Source: Rutpela maculata
Lineage: Eukaryota; Arthropoda; Insecta; Coleoptera; Cerambycidae
NCBI GenBank assembly: GCA_936432065.2
Contig: OW386291.2
Location: 23,227,821-23,291,820, forward strand
Length of the DNA stretch: 64,000 nucleotides
Reading direction: 5' to 3'
In this document: one piece after another, positions 54,101-59,290 of the stretch
Numbering within the stretch: the first letter of the stretch is position 1
Layout: every line of letters starts with the position of its first letter
The notes under the pieces: model-generated
Databases searched by the model: none
What the model saw: only the letters and a program-made list of their open reading frames with translations
What the model was told of the DNA's origin: nothing
Position numbers and translations under genes: made by a program

Positions 54101-56961
54101 TGGTCGGTATGAGACGCCGTATCCGCGTTAACTCATTTGGAGGGTGGTTTTTGGCCGTTTGGGGGGTAGGGTCAACTCGGATAGAGTTTAAACCAGCGTC
54201 ACCCCTTGAAAACGGGGGTGACGCTGGTTTAGTCGGTATGAGACGCCGTATCCGCGTTAACCCATTTGGGGGGTGGGGTTAACTCGGAAAGAGTTTAAAC
54301 TACCGCCATCGTGTTCAGCATCCTCAAAAACGGAGGGAGGACATAGTCTCGTTAGGCTATAAATTATTTACATATCTGTCCGACTCACAGAAGCCACTAT
54401 TACACCAAAGACCTTATGTAGTTCTGCAGATCTATCACTCACTTAAAAACTTAAAGTTATATACACTTTATTTACATTTTCTGTTTAGCTTAAGTGATGG
54501 CACATAAAAAGGGGCTGGTAGAAGACGTCTGGTCTCGGTTACGTCTGACTTGAGACTCTAGTCAATTTCTTTTATTATGAGTTTATAAAATACCACGACA
54601 TTTCCTGTTAGAATTTTCATTATTTATGTTTATTAAGGATTAAGCAAAAGCCACTGTTCTATGTTTAAAAAAACCGCTGCCGAACAAATCACTACTTCCA
54701 CATCCAGATTTTCTGTCCAAGTCTCTTAAAACGAAAAAAAAAAGATGCTATATTTGCACTCCACTATGTGGAAATAATTGTTTATGGAACTTTTAATATA
54801 ATACTTGAAGTCACACAATATTCTTTAATCCGCTTCTGTGCTGCAGACCTGAGAATAGTATAGTTATCGAAATACTCAATATTCATTTTCTTGTCTGATT
54901 AAGGTGAGTTTAAAAAGAGCGCACTTCAGTGATTTTAAAGGTGGGCAGTGGGCCTAGTAAATTCTGATTGATTGCATACGCGTGGAAGAAGGTGAGATGT
55001 ACATTTTTCTCCGCCTGATATTGTGTTGCAGCCTTCGTCTTGTAACGTGCACGTTTTAATGGCCCAATAACTGTAGTCTCTTAGTACTAAATTGTACTAA
55101 TTTATATTTTTGTTAACACTTTTTAGTTTACGAAACCTTACAAGTTGCATTTAATAGCTATAAAATTATTAATTATAAACTTAAGGATTGCCCTGAACTT
55201 TTAGTCGGGCGTGGATTTCTAGACCGTTAAGAGACGCAAACGTTCGACGCTTTTAGTGGCCGTTTAGGCCTAGTGTCTTATTTGTCTTATTTATAAGTAG
55301 TGCAATTTGGTGTTCCTTGTGTTCTGCAGATCTATCTGTAAGTAGAAACTTTATTTAAAGCTTTGTTGGTCCTGAGCAGATTTGCCATAACTTTCCGTGA
55401 CATATCAAGAGGTGATATCGTGCTCAAGAACCTCCGTTTGTTTGTGTAAAGTGCACGATGTCGCTACGAATTAACGTTCACTTTATAGATTATAGAGACT
55501 ACCTAAAGTCCGGGTAGATATTTTCACTTTCTTGCAAAAAACCGCTGCCCAAGGAATCACTACTTCCACATCCGGATTTTCTATCCAAGTCACACAACGA
55601 AAAAATTTTGTATCTGGAAATAATTGTTTATGGAACTTTAATAATATAATATTTGAAATCCTCTACCCCAAAAACCCATAAAACGATACCCCACATCGGT
55701 AGTGGGGTGGGGGTGGTGACAGGGGGTGGGAGTGGGGGGTGGATAAAGTAAAAAAATATTTTGAGGTTTCTGGTTCTTGTATACACACTAAATCACATTT
55801 TTTTTTCATCCCCTTCAATAGGGGATGAAAAAAGGGGGTGGTGGTGGTAATGGGGGTGGCCAATGCCAAAATTTTTTTTGAGACCTTAGCTTCTCTTGTA
55901 TATACTAAATACCAATTTTATGGACTCTTACCTGCTTGATTTACCTATTTTTCCCAAATTTACCCCAATTTACCCCCCAACCCTTAGACGGAACAAGATG
56001 AAAATATAATCTAGTTCTAGATCTCGTTAAAGTACATATGTGTACCAAATTTCAAGTCAATATCTCAAACGGTTCCAGAGTAAACGTGCGCACAAAAAAA
56101 GTTACAGACCGACAGACCGACAGACCGACAGACAGACCGACAGACAAAAATTTTTTTTTCGCTCAAACTTGAAATCTCGACGTTCCATGACATTCTAAGC
56201 CTATTTGAACAATAAAAATTTTTTAAAATTTTTTTGTCGTTACTATACTTCCACTGGATGTGGAAGTAATTAGATTTTAAAGTTGTGTAGACATTTATGT
56301 CTCCAAACAGTTCTTAACTGTTTTTTTATGTACCTTTATAGATTTTCTCGTTATGTAGATTATTTACCTTTTGTCACGATAAACTTTAGAGTTTAGTATA
56401 CATGTAGATTTTTTGCTTTGTTAATTTAAATCGCATTGGCCAATCAGCGAATTTATTTTAGCATTTGGCTGTATCATATTTTTGTCTTTGTGTATTGTTT
56501 ATGTATATTTACCTTTGTTTAATTAGCGAGAGCATAATTATTGCCTACTGCCCTGAAAGTTTCTTTTGTTCACCGATTTTGAACTAGCTGGCAACATAGT
56601 TTGTTATAGTTTATTCTTTTGTTTTATTTTTGGTAATACCCGGTAGATTTTTTGTATTTATTTCTGGGGGTTTTCTCCAGAAAAAAGCGAAAGCTACAGC
56701 CTTTACAAAACAATTGTATTATAGTTGTCTTTGACTGCATACGCATGGAAGGTAAAATATACATTTCTCTTTGCCTGATATTGTCTTGCAGACTTCGTCT
56801 TTACAAAATAATTGTATTATAGTTACCTTATTGTAAGAAATGGTGTCAAATATCTCCGTAATTTGGTCTGGTGTTACTACCGTTTGAACAATAGGATGGG
56901 AACTAAGAGTAGCATCCAGGGACAGCACAGGGTGTAAATCACTTGTCAAAAACTGTTCAAG
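23995..56961 (-). CDS. APN: Aminopeptidase N (M1 metallopeptidase), 3' ten exons, 5' end outside window
   Basis: Ten exons spliced by eye at GT/AG sites join in one frame of 525 codons plus TAA (23995-23997). M1 aminopeptidases cut N-terminal residues from peptides and in insects sit mostly on midgut brush border. Exons 56827-56961 and 51143-51441 encode the end of the thermolysin-like domain (HPIVQTV, then EIFDTISYNK joined to GASILRML). 42295-42380 begins the beta-sandwich (YKWTIPVTYIT). The rest is the helical ERAP1-like C-terminal domain (WIKFNYDQLGYYRVNY, YSPWRVASSKL, RSLIYRYG, VWDWVRENW). GAMEN, HExxH and the catalytic Tyr must be encoded beyond 64000. The protein ends IVEDWIVNATRTTR without the hydrophobic GPI tail usual in insect gut APNs, so it is secreted, anchored N-terminally, or missing an exon. 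ATTAAA at 23950-23945 is a candidate poly(A) signal. Total span 33 kb, from TE-filled introns. Confidence 0.93.
24650..25115. repeat. Interspersed repeat with terminal hairpin, copy 1
   Basis: Contains 'gatccgttgccaagcaacga' (itself a hairpin) and 'gggaatattcctgtac', and ends in a hairpin made by 'ggtgtgaaagcacattccc' (25016) and 'gggaatgtattgctttcaca' (25078). The same unit occurs in tandem at 29430-30450. Confidence 0.8.
25518..26050. mobile_element. MITE with about 200-bp TIRs and TA target duplication
   Basis: GACTGGCGGTACATGACCAG at 25518 mirrors CTGGTCATGTACCGCCAGTC ending 26050; TA flanks both ends (25516-17, 26051-52). The arms pair over about 200 bp. The small ORF inside is repeat-derived and no transposase is present. 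Confidence 0.85.
26090..26613. mobile_element. MITE with CAGGGTG-type ends, TA target duplication
   Basis: CAGGGTGAAATTAGTTTCAT at 26090 mirrors ATGAAACGAATTACGCCCTG ending 26613; TA lies on both sides. The inner TIR includes the shared 'catgtcattaaaaaaa'. No ORF. CAGGGTG ends with TA duplication are typical of Tc1/mariner-derived MITEs. Confidence 0.8.
27157..27429. mobile_element. hAT-type MITE with 8-bp target duplication
   Basis: The left end CAAGGGCGCAGCCAG mirrors the right end CTGGCTGCGCCACTG. The flanks GTCATGGA (27149-27156) and GCCATGGA (27430-27437) are an 8-bp duplication with one mismatch, as hAT transposases make. 273 bp, no ORF. Confidence 0.85.
27920..28028 (-). CDS. APN: APN exon: ENWEYLVARFTLNNRYLG
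   Basis: Acceptor ATTTTAG|AGAAAA (first of two overlapping AGs, required for frame), donor ACGGAG|GTAATT. It encodes ENWEYLVARFTLNNRYLGSL and FATPERLTE. Confidence 0.93.
28089..28202 (-). CDS. APN: APN exon: IGYISGNTAGTSLVWDWVR
   Basis: Acceptor TTTTTACAG|GTTGAT, donor GGTTAG|GTAAGT. It encodes LIELTRNESIVRGQDFF, ISGNTAG and VWDWV; the split Arg codon (AG|A) joins the next exon. Confidence 0.94.
28325..28690. repeat. Repeat fragment related to 16534-16640
   Basis: 28619-28678 is the inverted counterpart of part of the foldback centre (shared 'agctattctccgg' and 'taatgcccc'). The minus-strand ORF here (28329-28598) has no recognisable domain and is probably repeat-derived. Confidence 0.45.
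29316..30715. mobile_element. Foldback-like element enclosing tandem hairpin units
   Basis: The left arm 29316-29427 ('gccatgacaggtaagcaaaa', 'cgaatttcatgttaggtaaa') is mirrored at 30598-30715. Inside are three or more imperfect tandem copies of the unit seen at 24650-25115, with repeated 'gatccgttgccaagcaacga' at 29493, 29959 and 30122. Hairpins are at 29756-29832 and 30333-30430. No coding sequence; ORFs 29409-30177 are repeat-derived. Confidence 0.7.
31325..31508. mobile_element. 184-bp MITE inserted in the transposase N-terminus
   Basis: CTGTCGTGAGCGAAAAAAAT at 31325 mirrors ATTTTTTTTGCGCACGACAG-type end at 31508; TA flanks both sides (31323-24, 31509-10). Removing it and one TA brings 'gtgctt' next to 'acaactgcggaaaaa' in the transposase frame. 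No ORF. Confidence 0.88.
31511..32460 (+). pseudogene. Mariner/Tc-like DDE transposase, inactivated
   Basis: The frame opens TAEKVEIVRLVGDNSHTARK and is broken by TAA at 31645-31647. It continues with RENPRSSLRRMSTIL and IPKDTIWRCFHRN (HTH region), then the catalytic domain: LFSDQATF (first Asp), and the second block FQLYAAPIHN where the family has a DGAP-type motif (Asp replaced by Tyr). PPRSPDLTPLDFFLWG (third acidic position) follows. A deletion after HWVVNCLRQYSEK removes the usual 'VWAGI' stretch. It cut and pasted DNA at TA sites when intact; stop, deletion and lost Asp make it dead. Confidence 0.87.
32860..33220. other. APN intron sequence, nothing recognised
   Basis: AT-rich, no ORF or repeat partner noticed before the APN donor at 33223. 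Confidence 0.5.
33224..33353 (-). CDS. APN: APN exon: TWESLLEVYKAE
   Basis: Acceptor ATTTTAG|GAATGA, donor GAACAG|GTAGGA. It encodes MKNANETTWESLLEVY, KLKLVNGLANVQDVALLN; a 56-bp intron lies upstream. Confidence 0.94.
33410..33552 (-). CDS. APN: APN exon: LTRIDVLSLACAVDHEGC
   Basis: Acceptor ATTTTAG|GTTGAC, donor TATG|GTAAAT. It encodes LTRIDVLSLACAVDHEGC, AEAQSRFNDWI and DLRSLIYRYG; the Cys pair and 'R..IY.YG' are typical. The preceding intron, 8.2 kb, holds the Crypton and two foldbacks. Confidence 0.95.
33691..33838 (+). other. Short open segment of unknown origin
   Basis: One frame reads RIEIIWQKNVNLIYCEEFNN and on to HYACGPNFDENK, stop at 33836. It is protein-like in composition but I do not recognise it; no start or splice support. 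Confidence 0.2.
33935..34123 (+). repeat. Hairpin-forming direct repeat, left copy, flanking the Crypton unit
   Basis: Begins 'aaattttcacttataatatc', ends 'ggtaagaaaatttcacacc', and folds on itself around 'gtcgcgaagcgac'. About 80-85% identical by eye, same orientation, to 36517-36702. Confidence 0.85.
34326..35537 (+). CDS. Crypton-like tyrosine recombinase, uninterrupted ORF
   Basis: ATG at 34326 (MSRFGKENQQVIRQ), 403 residues, no stop or frameshift; an in-frame GTG 12 bases upstream is not preferred. The N-terminal SAM-like/core-binding half includes SVWKQFVEFCDEKLYNIQE. The catalytic half has the first Arg in HELAWRGGEGYSA, then ITNHSARATAVSKLAKEG (HxxR), and GHSNSQSIKLYLQ (His and nucleophile Tyr). 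All core residues of a tyrosine recombinase are therefore present. The Asn/Gln/Thr-rich tail is probably disordered. Such enzymes cut and rejoin DNA through a 3'-phosphotyrosine link. It lies on the strand opposite APN. Related domesticated genes exist in animals, so a host role is possible, but the setting favours a transposon. Confidence 0.88.
   Translation: MSRFGKENQQVIRQEIQNITPDNTRKSKSSVWKQFVEFCDEKLYNIQECMSVVQVATILEDYAFNMKKKNFEDYKESVVKVMWNSTAKQLQEIYYEKYKIKFNPFSDVEFATARAARDVRKKLQRDPLKRKVSASALTNDEYKKNIEMWDENTPDGLQRKFFHIVSHELAWRGGEGYSACIQYFKEETDNFGNPKGRIEYNPIFSKTTQGGSKKLSDSKWLITNFDNPQMCPVRLFKKLMEKGGNLIQTDRLFLTPNPYWSQSNSKGWYKNSPVGKNIVSSWFKSAASDIGIDTKKVKITNHSARATAVSKLAKEGVGEQQLIKITGHSNSQSIKLYLQLDVEHHHQMIESMRRISSSTSKFNHDQSTMQNKTESTQIQPTNSSQPTNIYNNCVFNINKTYNN
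35987..36139 (+). CDS. Small Cys-containing ORF downstream of the recombinase
   Basis: 50 codons, MECFEKYNLCKYCKELSQAQ at the start with CKYC and a later CHP, ending LFTKI, TAA. The C-x2-C spacing could bind zinc but only one clear pair is present. It is in the same orientation as the recombinase and inside the flanking repeats. Unknown; chance ORF is a real alternative. Confidence 0.3.
   Translation: MECFEKYNLCKYCKELSQAQICHPRLIYLTNLMEDCDQEALGSNGLFTKI
36517..36702 (+). repeat. Hairpin-forming direct repeat, right copy
   Basis: Same order as 33935-34123: 'aaattttcacttataatatc', 'attttgaaaattatcccga', 'gagggataattttcttaaaa', 'ttcggtaagaaaatttcaca'. The loop differs (gccgcaggcg versus gtcgcgaagcgac). 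Confidence 0.85.
36809..37142. repeat. Tandem duplication, 185-bp period
   Basis: 36809-36953 and 36994-37142 share 'taccattctccaagtttagt' and 'ctactaaaattggtggaa', about 93% identical by eye. A related phrase also occurs near 35670. Confidence 0.85.
37366..37735. repeat. Degenerate relatives of the Crypton-flanking repeat
   Basis: Contains 'acttataatatcctcgtgaa' and two blocks of 'ttgccatggtaact' plus 'ggtgtgaaattttc' (37580-37620, 37665-37722), echoing the ends of the repeats at 33935 and 36517. Confidence 0.55.
37862..39110. mobile_element. Foldback element with about 290-bp inverted arms
   Basis: The left arm (37862-38165) and right arm (38825-39110) mirror each other, sharing 'agataacatgtaggct', 'tgacctcatgacattta' and 'gcgaaatcgaaattttg' in inverted order. 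The interior (38166-38824) is non-coding; the ORFs 38349-38754 overlap in two frames and have no domain. It abuts the next element at about 39110. Confidence 0.8.
39482..39890. repeat. Left-arm tandem repeats (131-140 bp unit)
   Basis: Units start at 39483, 39614 and 39754 ('gatcgaaactcattaccc' and variants) and include 'tggctaataacgtcatctc'. Mirror copies at 40870-41230. Confidence 0.88.
40050..40637 (+). CDS. Cys-rich C-terminal protein of the TE-associated nuclease-like family
   Basis: Uninterrupted ORF of 195 residues, ATG at 40050 and TAG at 40635, with AATAAA directly after the stop. The pattern ALTQHLKRVYLEVKNWL, HLDPTDWSWKN, then a cysteine cluster (IFCGCKTDCGYSCRC, then RKNGLICNITCKSC; about residues 129-160) and an acidic tail is collinear with the C-termini of 52381-53418 and 9604-10590. 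The nuclease-like segment upstream is missing here, so this is a truncated but open version. The cysteine spacing resembles a zinc-binding CXC/tesmin-type module; DNA binding would be inference. The start is uncertain, since the first 50 residues do not match the family as I know it. It sits in the spacer of a foldback inside an APN intron, opposite strand. Confidence 0.6.
   Translation: MYYLIEVKLAKISFHLYLAMYNALLTFSKPNVPDQFKLSGIELVEMFSYRMYLMAVASKKKMDIGKIIPTVDALTQHLKRVYLEVKNWLFGEEHHLDPTDWSWKNEDDKLIPIRMTQPLGPPNIMKLIFCGCKTDCGYSCRCRKNGLICNITCKSCAGSNYTNVKKYSTEQLIAAENDTLDEESTNVSVDEADDI
40870..41230. repeat. Right-arm tandem repeats (about 140-bp unit)
   Basis: Units containing 'cggaggaggttgccgatgtc' and 'gattcgggacgagcgacccg' recur near 40880, 41018 and 41158; inverted relative to 39482-39890. 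Confidence 0.88.
41710..41789 (-). CDS. APN: APN exon: SYIGAIVTPTY
   Basis: Acceptor TTTTTACAG|TCCTAT, donor GAGAAG|GTAATT. It encodes SYIGAIVTPTYETLTW and DGHLRR. A 57-bp intron separates it from the exon at 41847. Confidence 0.9.
41847..42172 (-). CDS. APN: APN exon: start of ERAP1-like C-terminal domain
   Basis: Acceptor CCTTTTAG|TAACGA, donor TTCAAG|GTAAGA. It encodes TIPKPAGSTWIKFNYDQLGY, YRVNYPEAQWKQL, HLLEEAFSIAEAEQL and YSPWRVASSKLQ, classic M1 signatures. Confidence 0.96.
42295..42380 (-). CDS. APN: APN exon: YKWTIPVTYIT
   Basis: Acceptor TTTTTTAG|CTATAA. The donor is GTAGGTAAAG directly after CCAAA; using the apparently better downstream GTAAAG would shift the frame of the next exon, so the upstream site is chosen. 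It encodes YKWTIPVTYITNLGKSSDLI and HNEDQ. Confidence 0.9.
42400..42900. other. APN intron sequence, nothing recognised
   Basis: No ORF or repeat end seen between the 42380 acceptor region and the TIR at 42903. Confidence 0.5.
43004..45393. mobile_element. Nested TA-flanked element with long TIRs
   Basis: CAGGATGTTCTACGTAAAAC at 43004 mirrors the right end ending GTGGGACACCCTG at 45393; both TIRs continue with 'ggcgccattttctcgataac'. A second internal inverted pair (43100-43230 and 43530-43670, around 'cctaggatcgaaaaat'/'atttttcgatcctagg') lies in its left part. No ORF of note. Confidence 0.75.
43672..45304. mobile_element. Element with a tandemly multiplied left TIR
   Basis: CAGTGTGTTTCACTTCTCGT at 43672 mirrors the right end ACGAGAAGTGAAACACACTG at 45304, TA on both sides. 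The unit beginning 'ttcacttctcgtgaagac' occurs four times head-to-tail on the left (about 43680, 43971, 44258, 44538; period 280-290 bp) and twice inverted on the right (about 45015 and 45278). Repeated TIRs suggest unequal exchange or abortive transposition. Confidence 0.8.
45564..46233. mobile_element. TA-flanked MITE
   Basis: CAGGGTGATTCACCACAAC at 45564 mirrors the right end GGGTAAATCACCCTG at 46233; TA at 45562-63 and 46234-35. No transposase. Confidence 0.78.
46238..46827. mobile_element. MITE abutting the previous one
   Basis: CAGGGTGTGCCACTTAAAAC at 46238 mirrors 'gttttaagtggcgcactctg' ending 46827, with TIRs of about 85 bp ('acatcaaattgtaga' inner end). TA precedes it; the right flank is TG, so the duplication has decayed. 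Confidence 0.75.
46880..47160. repeat. GC-rich tandem units in the outer element
   Basis: Three to four imperfect units of about 75-85 bp with 'gctcatcaattattaagcgc' and 'gggggcccgcc', separated by C or A homopolymers. Confidence 0.7.
47430..49100. other. APN intron sequence, no feature recognised
   Basis: AT-rich, only short ORFs with no domain; no repeat partner noticed. Confidence 0.5.
49195..50895. repeat. Cluster of direct and inverted repeats
   Basis: 49332-49660 and 50574-50892 are direct copies of about 320 bp (shared 'cgtttataatcggcgcctat', 'gaggttgattgat'). 49200-49293 recurs directly at 49674-49765 ('gctttggcgg', 'gatggctcg'). 49860-50040 is mirrored at 50380-50560 ('gctacgtaatacttgta' type). 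The ORF 49496-49729 lies in one copy and has no domain. Probably a non-autonomous transposon with internal duplications. Confidence 0.7.
51143..51441 (-). CDS. APN: APN exon: GASILRML..MGYP
   Basis: Acceptor TTTTTAG|GGTGCT, donor TATGG|GTAAGT. It encodes GASILRMLEATVGEANF, then MDTFTIQMGYPILTV, the junction from catalytic domain to beta-sandwich. It ends with two bases (GG) that the next exon completes to Gly. Confidence 0.95.
51450..52130. other. APN intron sequence, nothing recognised
   Basis: Includes a short GC-rich patch (51790-51860) in otherwise AT-rich DNA; no ORF, no clear repeat. Confidence 0.45.
52381..53418 (+). pseudogene. Nuclease-like plus Cys-rich C-terminal region of the TE-associated family
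   Basis: Reads KSLLVAKISAALTDAGIEIL, NEDADLLIVKTA (52447-52482) and LGEDVDLLVLL (52518-52550). After a frameshift FSDLNSRIYLKKPSERE follows, then FAHAFSGCDTTSAFYNHGKK, and after another shift the open frame 52732-53418 with SVRQHALRVYLQCQCWLG, LNPVDWGW and the cysteine cluster (CKTGCSKKCTCVKLGLPC). The D-x-D, E-D-x-D and GCDT acidic sites in order are what one expects of a FEN1/PIN-fold nuclease core. The fold and activity are inference. Two or three frameshifts and a stop near 52568 make it a pseudogene, but the last 228 codons are open. It is the best-preserved of the three copies across the nuclease-like region. Confidence 0.68.
53710..54345. repeat. Tandem units of about 130 bp, right arm
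   Basis: Five imperfect units with 'tttttggccgttt', 'aactcgg(a/g)(a/t)agagttta', 'catcgtgttcagcatcct' and 'ggtatgagacg'; one inverted unit forms the left arm (52205-52370). Confidence 0.85.
54671..56275. repeat. Interspersed repeat with (GACA)n tract, copy 2, plus partial duplicate
   Basis: 55538-56258 is the inverted copy of 11085-11775 (shared 'cgacagaccgacagacagac' tract at 56107-56145, 'ccccaaatttaccccaattt'-like region, 'tcactacttccacatcc'). 54671-54812 is a direct partial copy of 55549-55664. A block at 54960-55040 recurs at 56735-56810, next to the APN exon donor. Confidence 0.7.
56827..56961 (-). CDS. APN: APN exon: ..HPI..EIFDTISY
   Basis: Acceptor GATTTCAG|CTTGAA, donor AATAAG|GTAACT, 45 codons, phase 0 at both ends. 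It encodes LEQFLTSDLHPVLSLDA, the HPI motif and IFDTISYNK, the conserved stretch shortly after the catalytic Tyr region. It is the most 5' exon recognised in the window. The donor side abuts a repeat shared with 54960-55040. Confidence 0.92.
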
Positions 56962-57190
56962 CTGAAATCAAGACATGTTTTAATTGCGATGGTCGGGCGT
57001 ATGGATTTCTAAAGAGTTTGAATGATTAAGCCAAACGACCCACTTCACCTGACACAGGGTCTAAATTGCTTAATAGCCACCCCACATTTTCGTCGTATTA
57101 CTTCTACGCCCTCCGAAGGTTATTTATTTCGCTAACTAGCGATTTCATTAATATTTTAAAGAGAAGTAAAAGATTACTCACGATGTATTA

Positions 57191-58675
57191 GTGGAGTGCC
57201 GTAAGGCGTGAAAACTAAAAAACCTTGGAACCCACTTCCTATGAATCAACTTCAATAAAACCTTTTGCATTGTGTTGCTAAACCTAATACTAAAATGTTT
57301 ATATATTGCCGATGTGTGCTTTTACCCTGGAAGTGGATGCCACTACTTCTCGGGGGTGGAAATTATTATGTTCAAAGTAATTGCAGAAATCGATAGAGGA
57401 ATGAATTCTAAGCAATAAATGTTCTATGCAATTTTTTCGACGAGTCAATACTTTTTGAGTCATTCTTGATTGAATATGTTGATTTTTCAGCTAAAGAATG
57501 CATGTATTTAGAACGATTTTTCACTAATCACTCGAAAACATTACGTTTTACCATAAAAATTATTATAAGCAAAAACGAAGCCTATAAAATAACAAATCGA
57601 TTGGTTTGTTTTTTTATTTCTGTAGATGCAATACGATGCAATATTGCACGATGAAGTTGGTTTTTTGTTCGCTGAATTCGATCCTTAATCTTCAACGTTA
57701 AATAACGGAAAAACGGAAAATTTTTGGAGAAAAACATATAAGACATTTTTAAAAGTACTTGAAAAGACCTTTAAAATGAACTTTGGTAAAAGTCGTTAGC
57801 ATGAAAACTAATGGAGTTATGATGAAAATAAAATGGTTGTCAGTTTTTTCCGGGGAAAAAATCAGCAATGAAACTAATGGCTTCACCGCAAGAATTGAAA
57901 TTGAACGTAATCCATTTACAGTTTACTTTACTTAAGTACTAACAATATATTCTAGAATTTTGAACGGTTTAGGATGCCTTCATTTTAAAAAAAGTTTGAT
58001 TCAAATTTGTAATGATTTTTGACATGTCTTAAAAATTTTTCATTTTTTCACAGTGAGCCATTCTCTAATTACTGTCGAAATTTCACGTCAATCGGTTCTA
58101 TCCAAAAGAATTCTGAGCGGAAAACCTTCAAACACTGAACTAAATTAACTTTTTCATGAATATCGGGAAAAAAACATAAAAAAACAGGTCTTTCCTGTAA
58201 AAGTTGTTATTGTTTTTTAAACGATATAAATAATTATCAACCCCGACTGTGAGAGAAACATTTTTTAACTTAAATTTTCAATAAAAATAACTCAACGTTT
58301 TATAAATATCGCGAAAAAAAATTTTTAAAATATATTTTTTTGTAAATATTGTTATTATTGTTTAAACAATATGAATAGTTATTTGTGCCACTTGGGATGT
58401 TTCTGATTTTAAATAATATTAAAAAACACACATTTAAAAAATATGGTCAAAATCGGAGCTGTTGCTGAGAATTAAGAGGTTTTGACGATTTTTAGGCTTC
58501 ATTGACTCGACTATGTAGAAGATCACGATAAACTTTTAAATGAAAAAAAAAAAACGTCAATTTCTAATCCGCATAAACATTTTCGTATTAGGTTTTAGCA
58601 ACACAATGCAAAAAGTTTCATTAAAGTTGATTAATAGGAATCGGGTTCCTAGGTATAAATCTAACGGCACTCCAC
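57191..58675. mobile_element. Non-coding copy with the same TIRs as the 8.3-kb element
   Basis: GTGGAGTGCCGTAAGG at 57191 mirrors CTAACGGCACTCCAC ending 58675, both flanked by TA. The TIRs ('ttgcattgtgttgctaaa', 'aaaatgtttata') match those of 8300-11014. The interior differs and contains no family coding sequence; the right TIR keeps about 150 bp. Confidence 0.82.
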
Positions 58676-58749
58676 TATATGTATATAATTCGATATTTAG
58701 TACGGTACTGTATAAGAGAGCAGCAATAGTACACTTTTCTTAAATTATT

Positions 58750-59290
58750 GTAAATAATAAATAATAATATTAGTACAGTAACTTGGTGAGCTCACTTCGA
58801 ACTAATTCAGGGGTTTCACAAAAAAAAAGTGACTATTGGAACGTGCAGAACATCGAAATCTACCCAAAAAAACTCCCCTATAACGTTATTTTTGCTTTAA
58901 CACTGATATTTCGAAGGTTTTAAGCAAATTACTCAGAGAATCACATTTTCGATAAAGTTTGTCACAATGAAAAAGTTAGCTTATGAAATAACAAAAATAA
59001 TCCTTCAAACACTGAACTAAATTAACTTTTTCATGAATATCGGGAAAAAAACATAAAAAAATTTGTTTAGACTCATCGTTGCCGAGGTACAATTAATGTT
59101 AAGTGCATTTGAACGGAGTCCTGAAAACGTCACGATCCTCAAACAGCCATAACTCTGGTTAAGAAAAACCTTTTAGCATGTACCTACCTTGAACTAAATT
59201 AAAGCTTATCATAGTAGCTTAAAATTTTGTCAAATTTTGATATCTGCAAAATCAAGAATGATACAAGGAAATAGTACAGTAACTAGAGGT
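58750..59290. other. Nothing recognised
   Basis: AT-rich; repeats a short phrase 'ccttcaaacactgaactaaa' from 58126 at 59004, so some internal duplication, no coding sequence. Confidence 0.5.

Larger units (their letters stand above)
52139..54397. mobile_element. Inverted-repeat element with tandem-unit arm carrying nuclease-like/Cys-rich pseudogene
   Basis: The left end GTGGCTTCTGTGAGTCGG (52139) mirrors the right end CCGACTCACAGAAGCCAC (54397); TA follows on the right. Mirrored inner blocks include 'cgaggatgctgaacacgatg' and 'cggtatgagacgg'. The right arm holds five tandem units of about 130 bp ('ggtatgagacg' near 53710, 53840, 53972, 54105, 54236). The TIR start (GTGG..TGTGA.TCGG) is shared with 3045-4055 and begins GTGG like 8300-11014. 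Confidence 0.8.
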
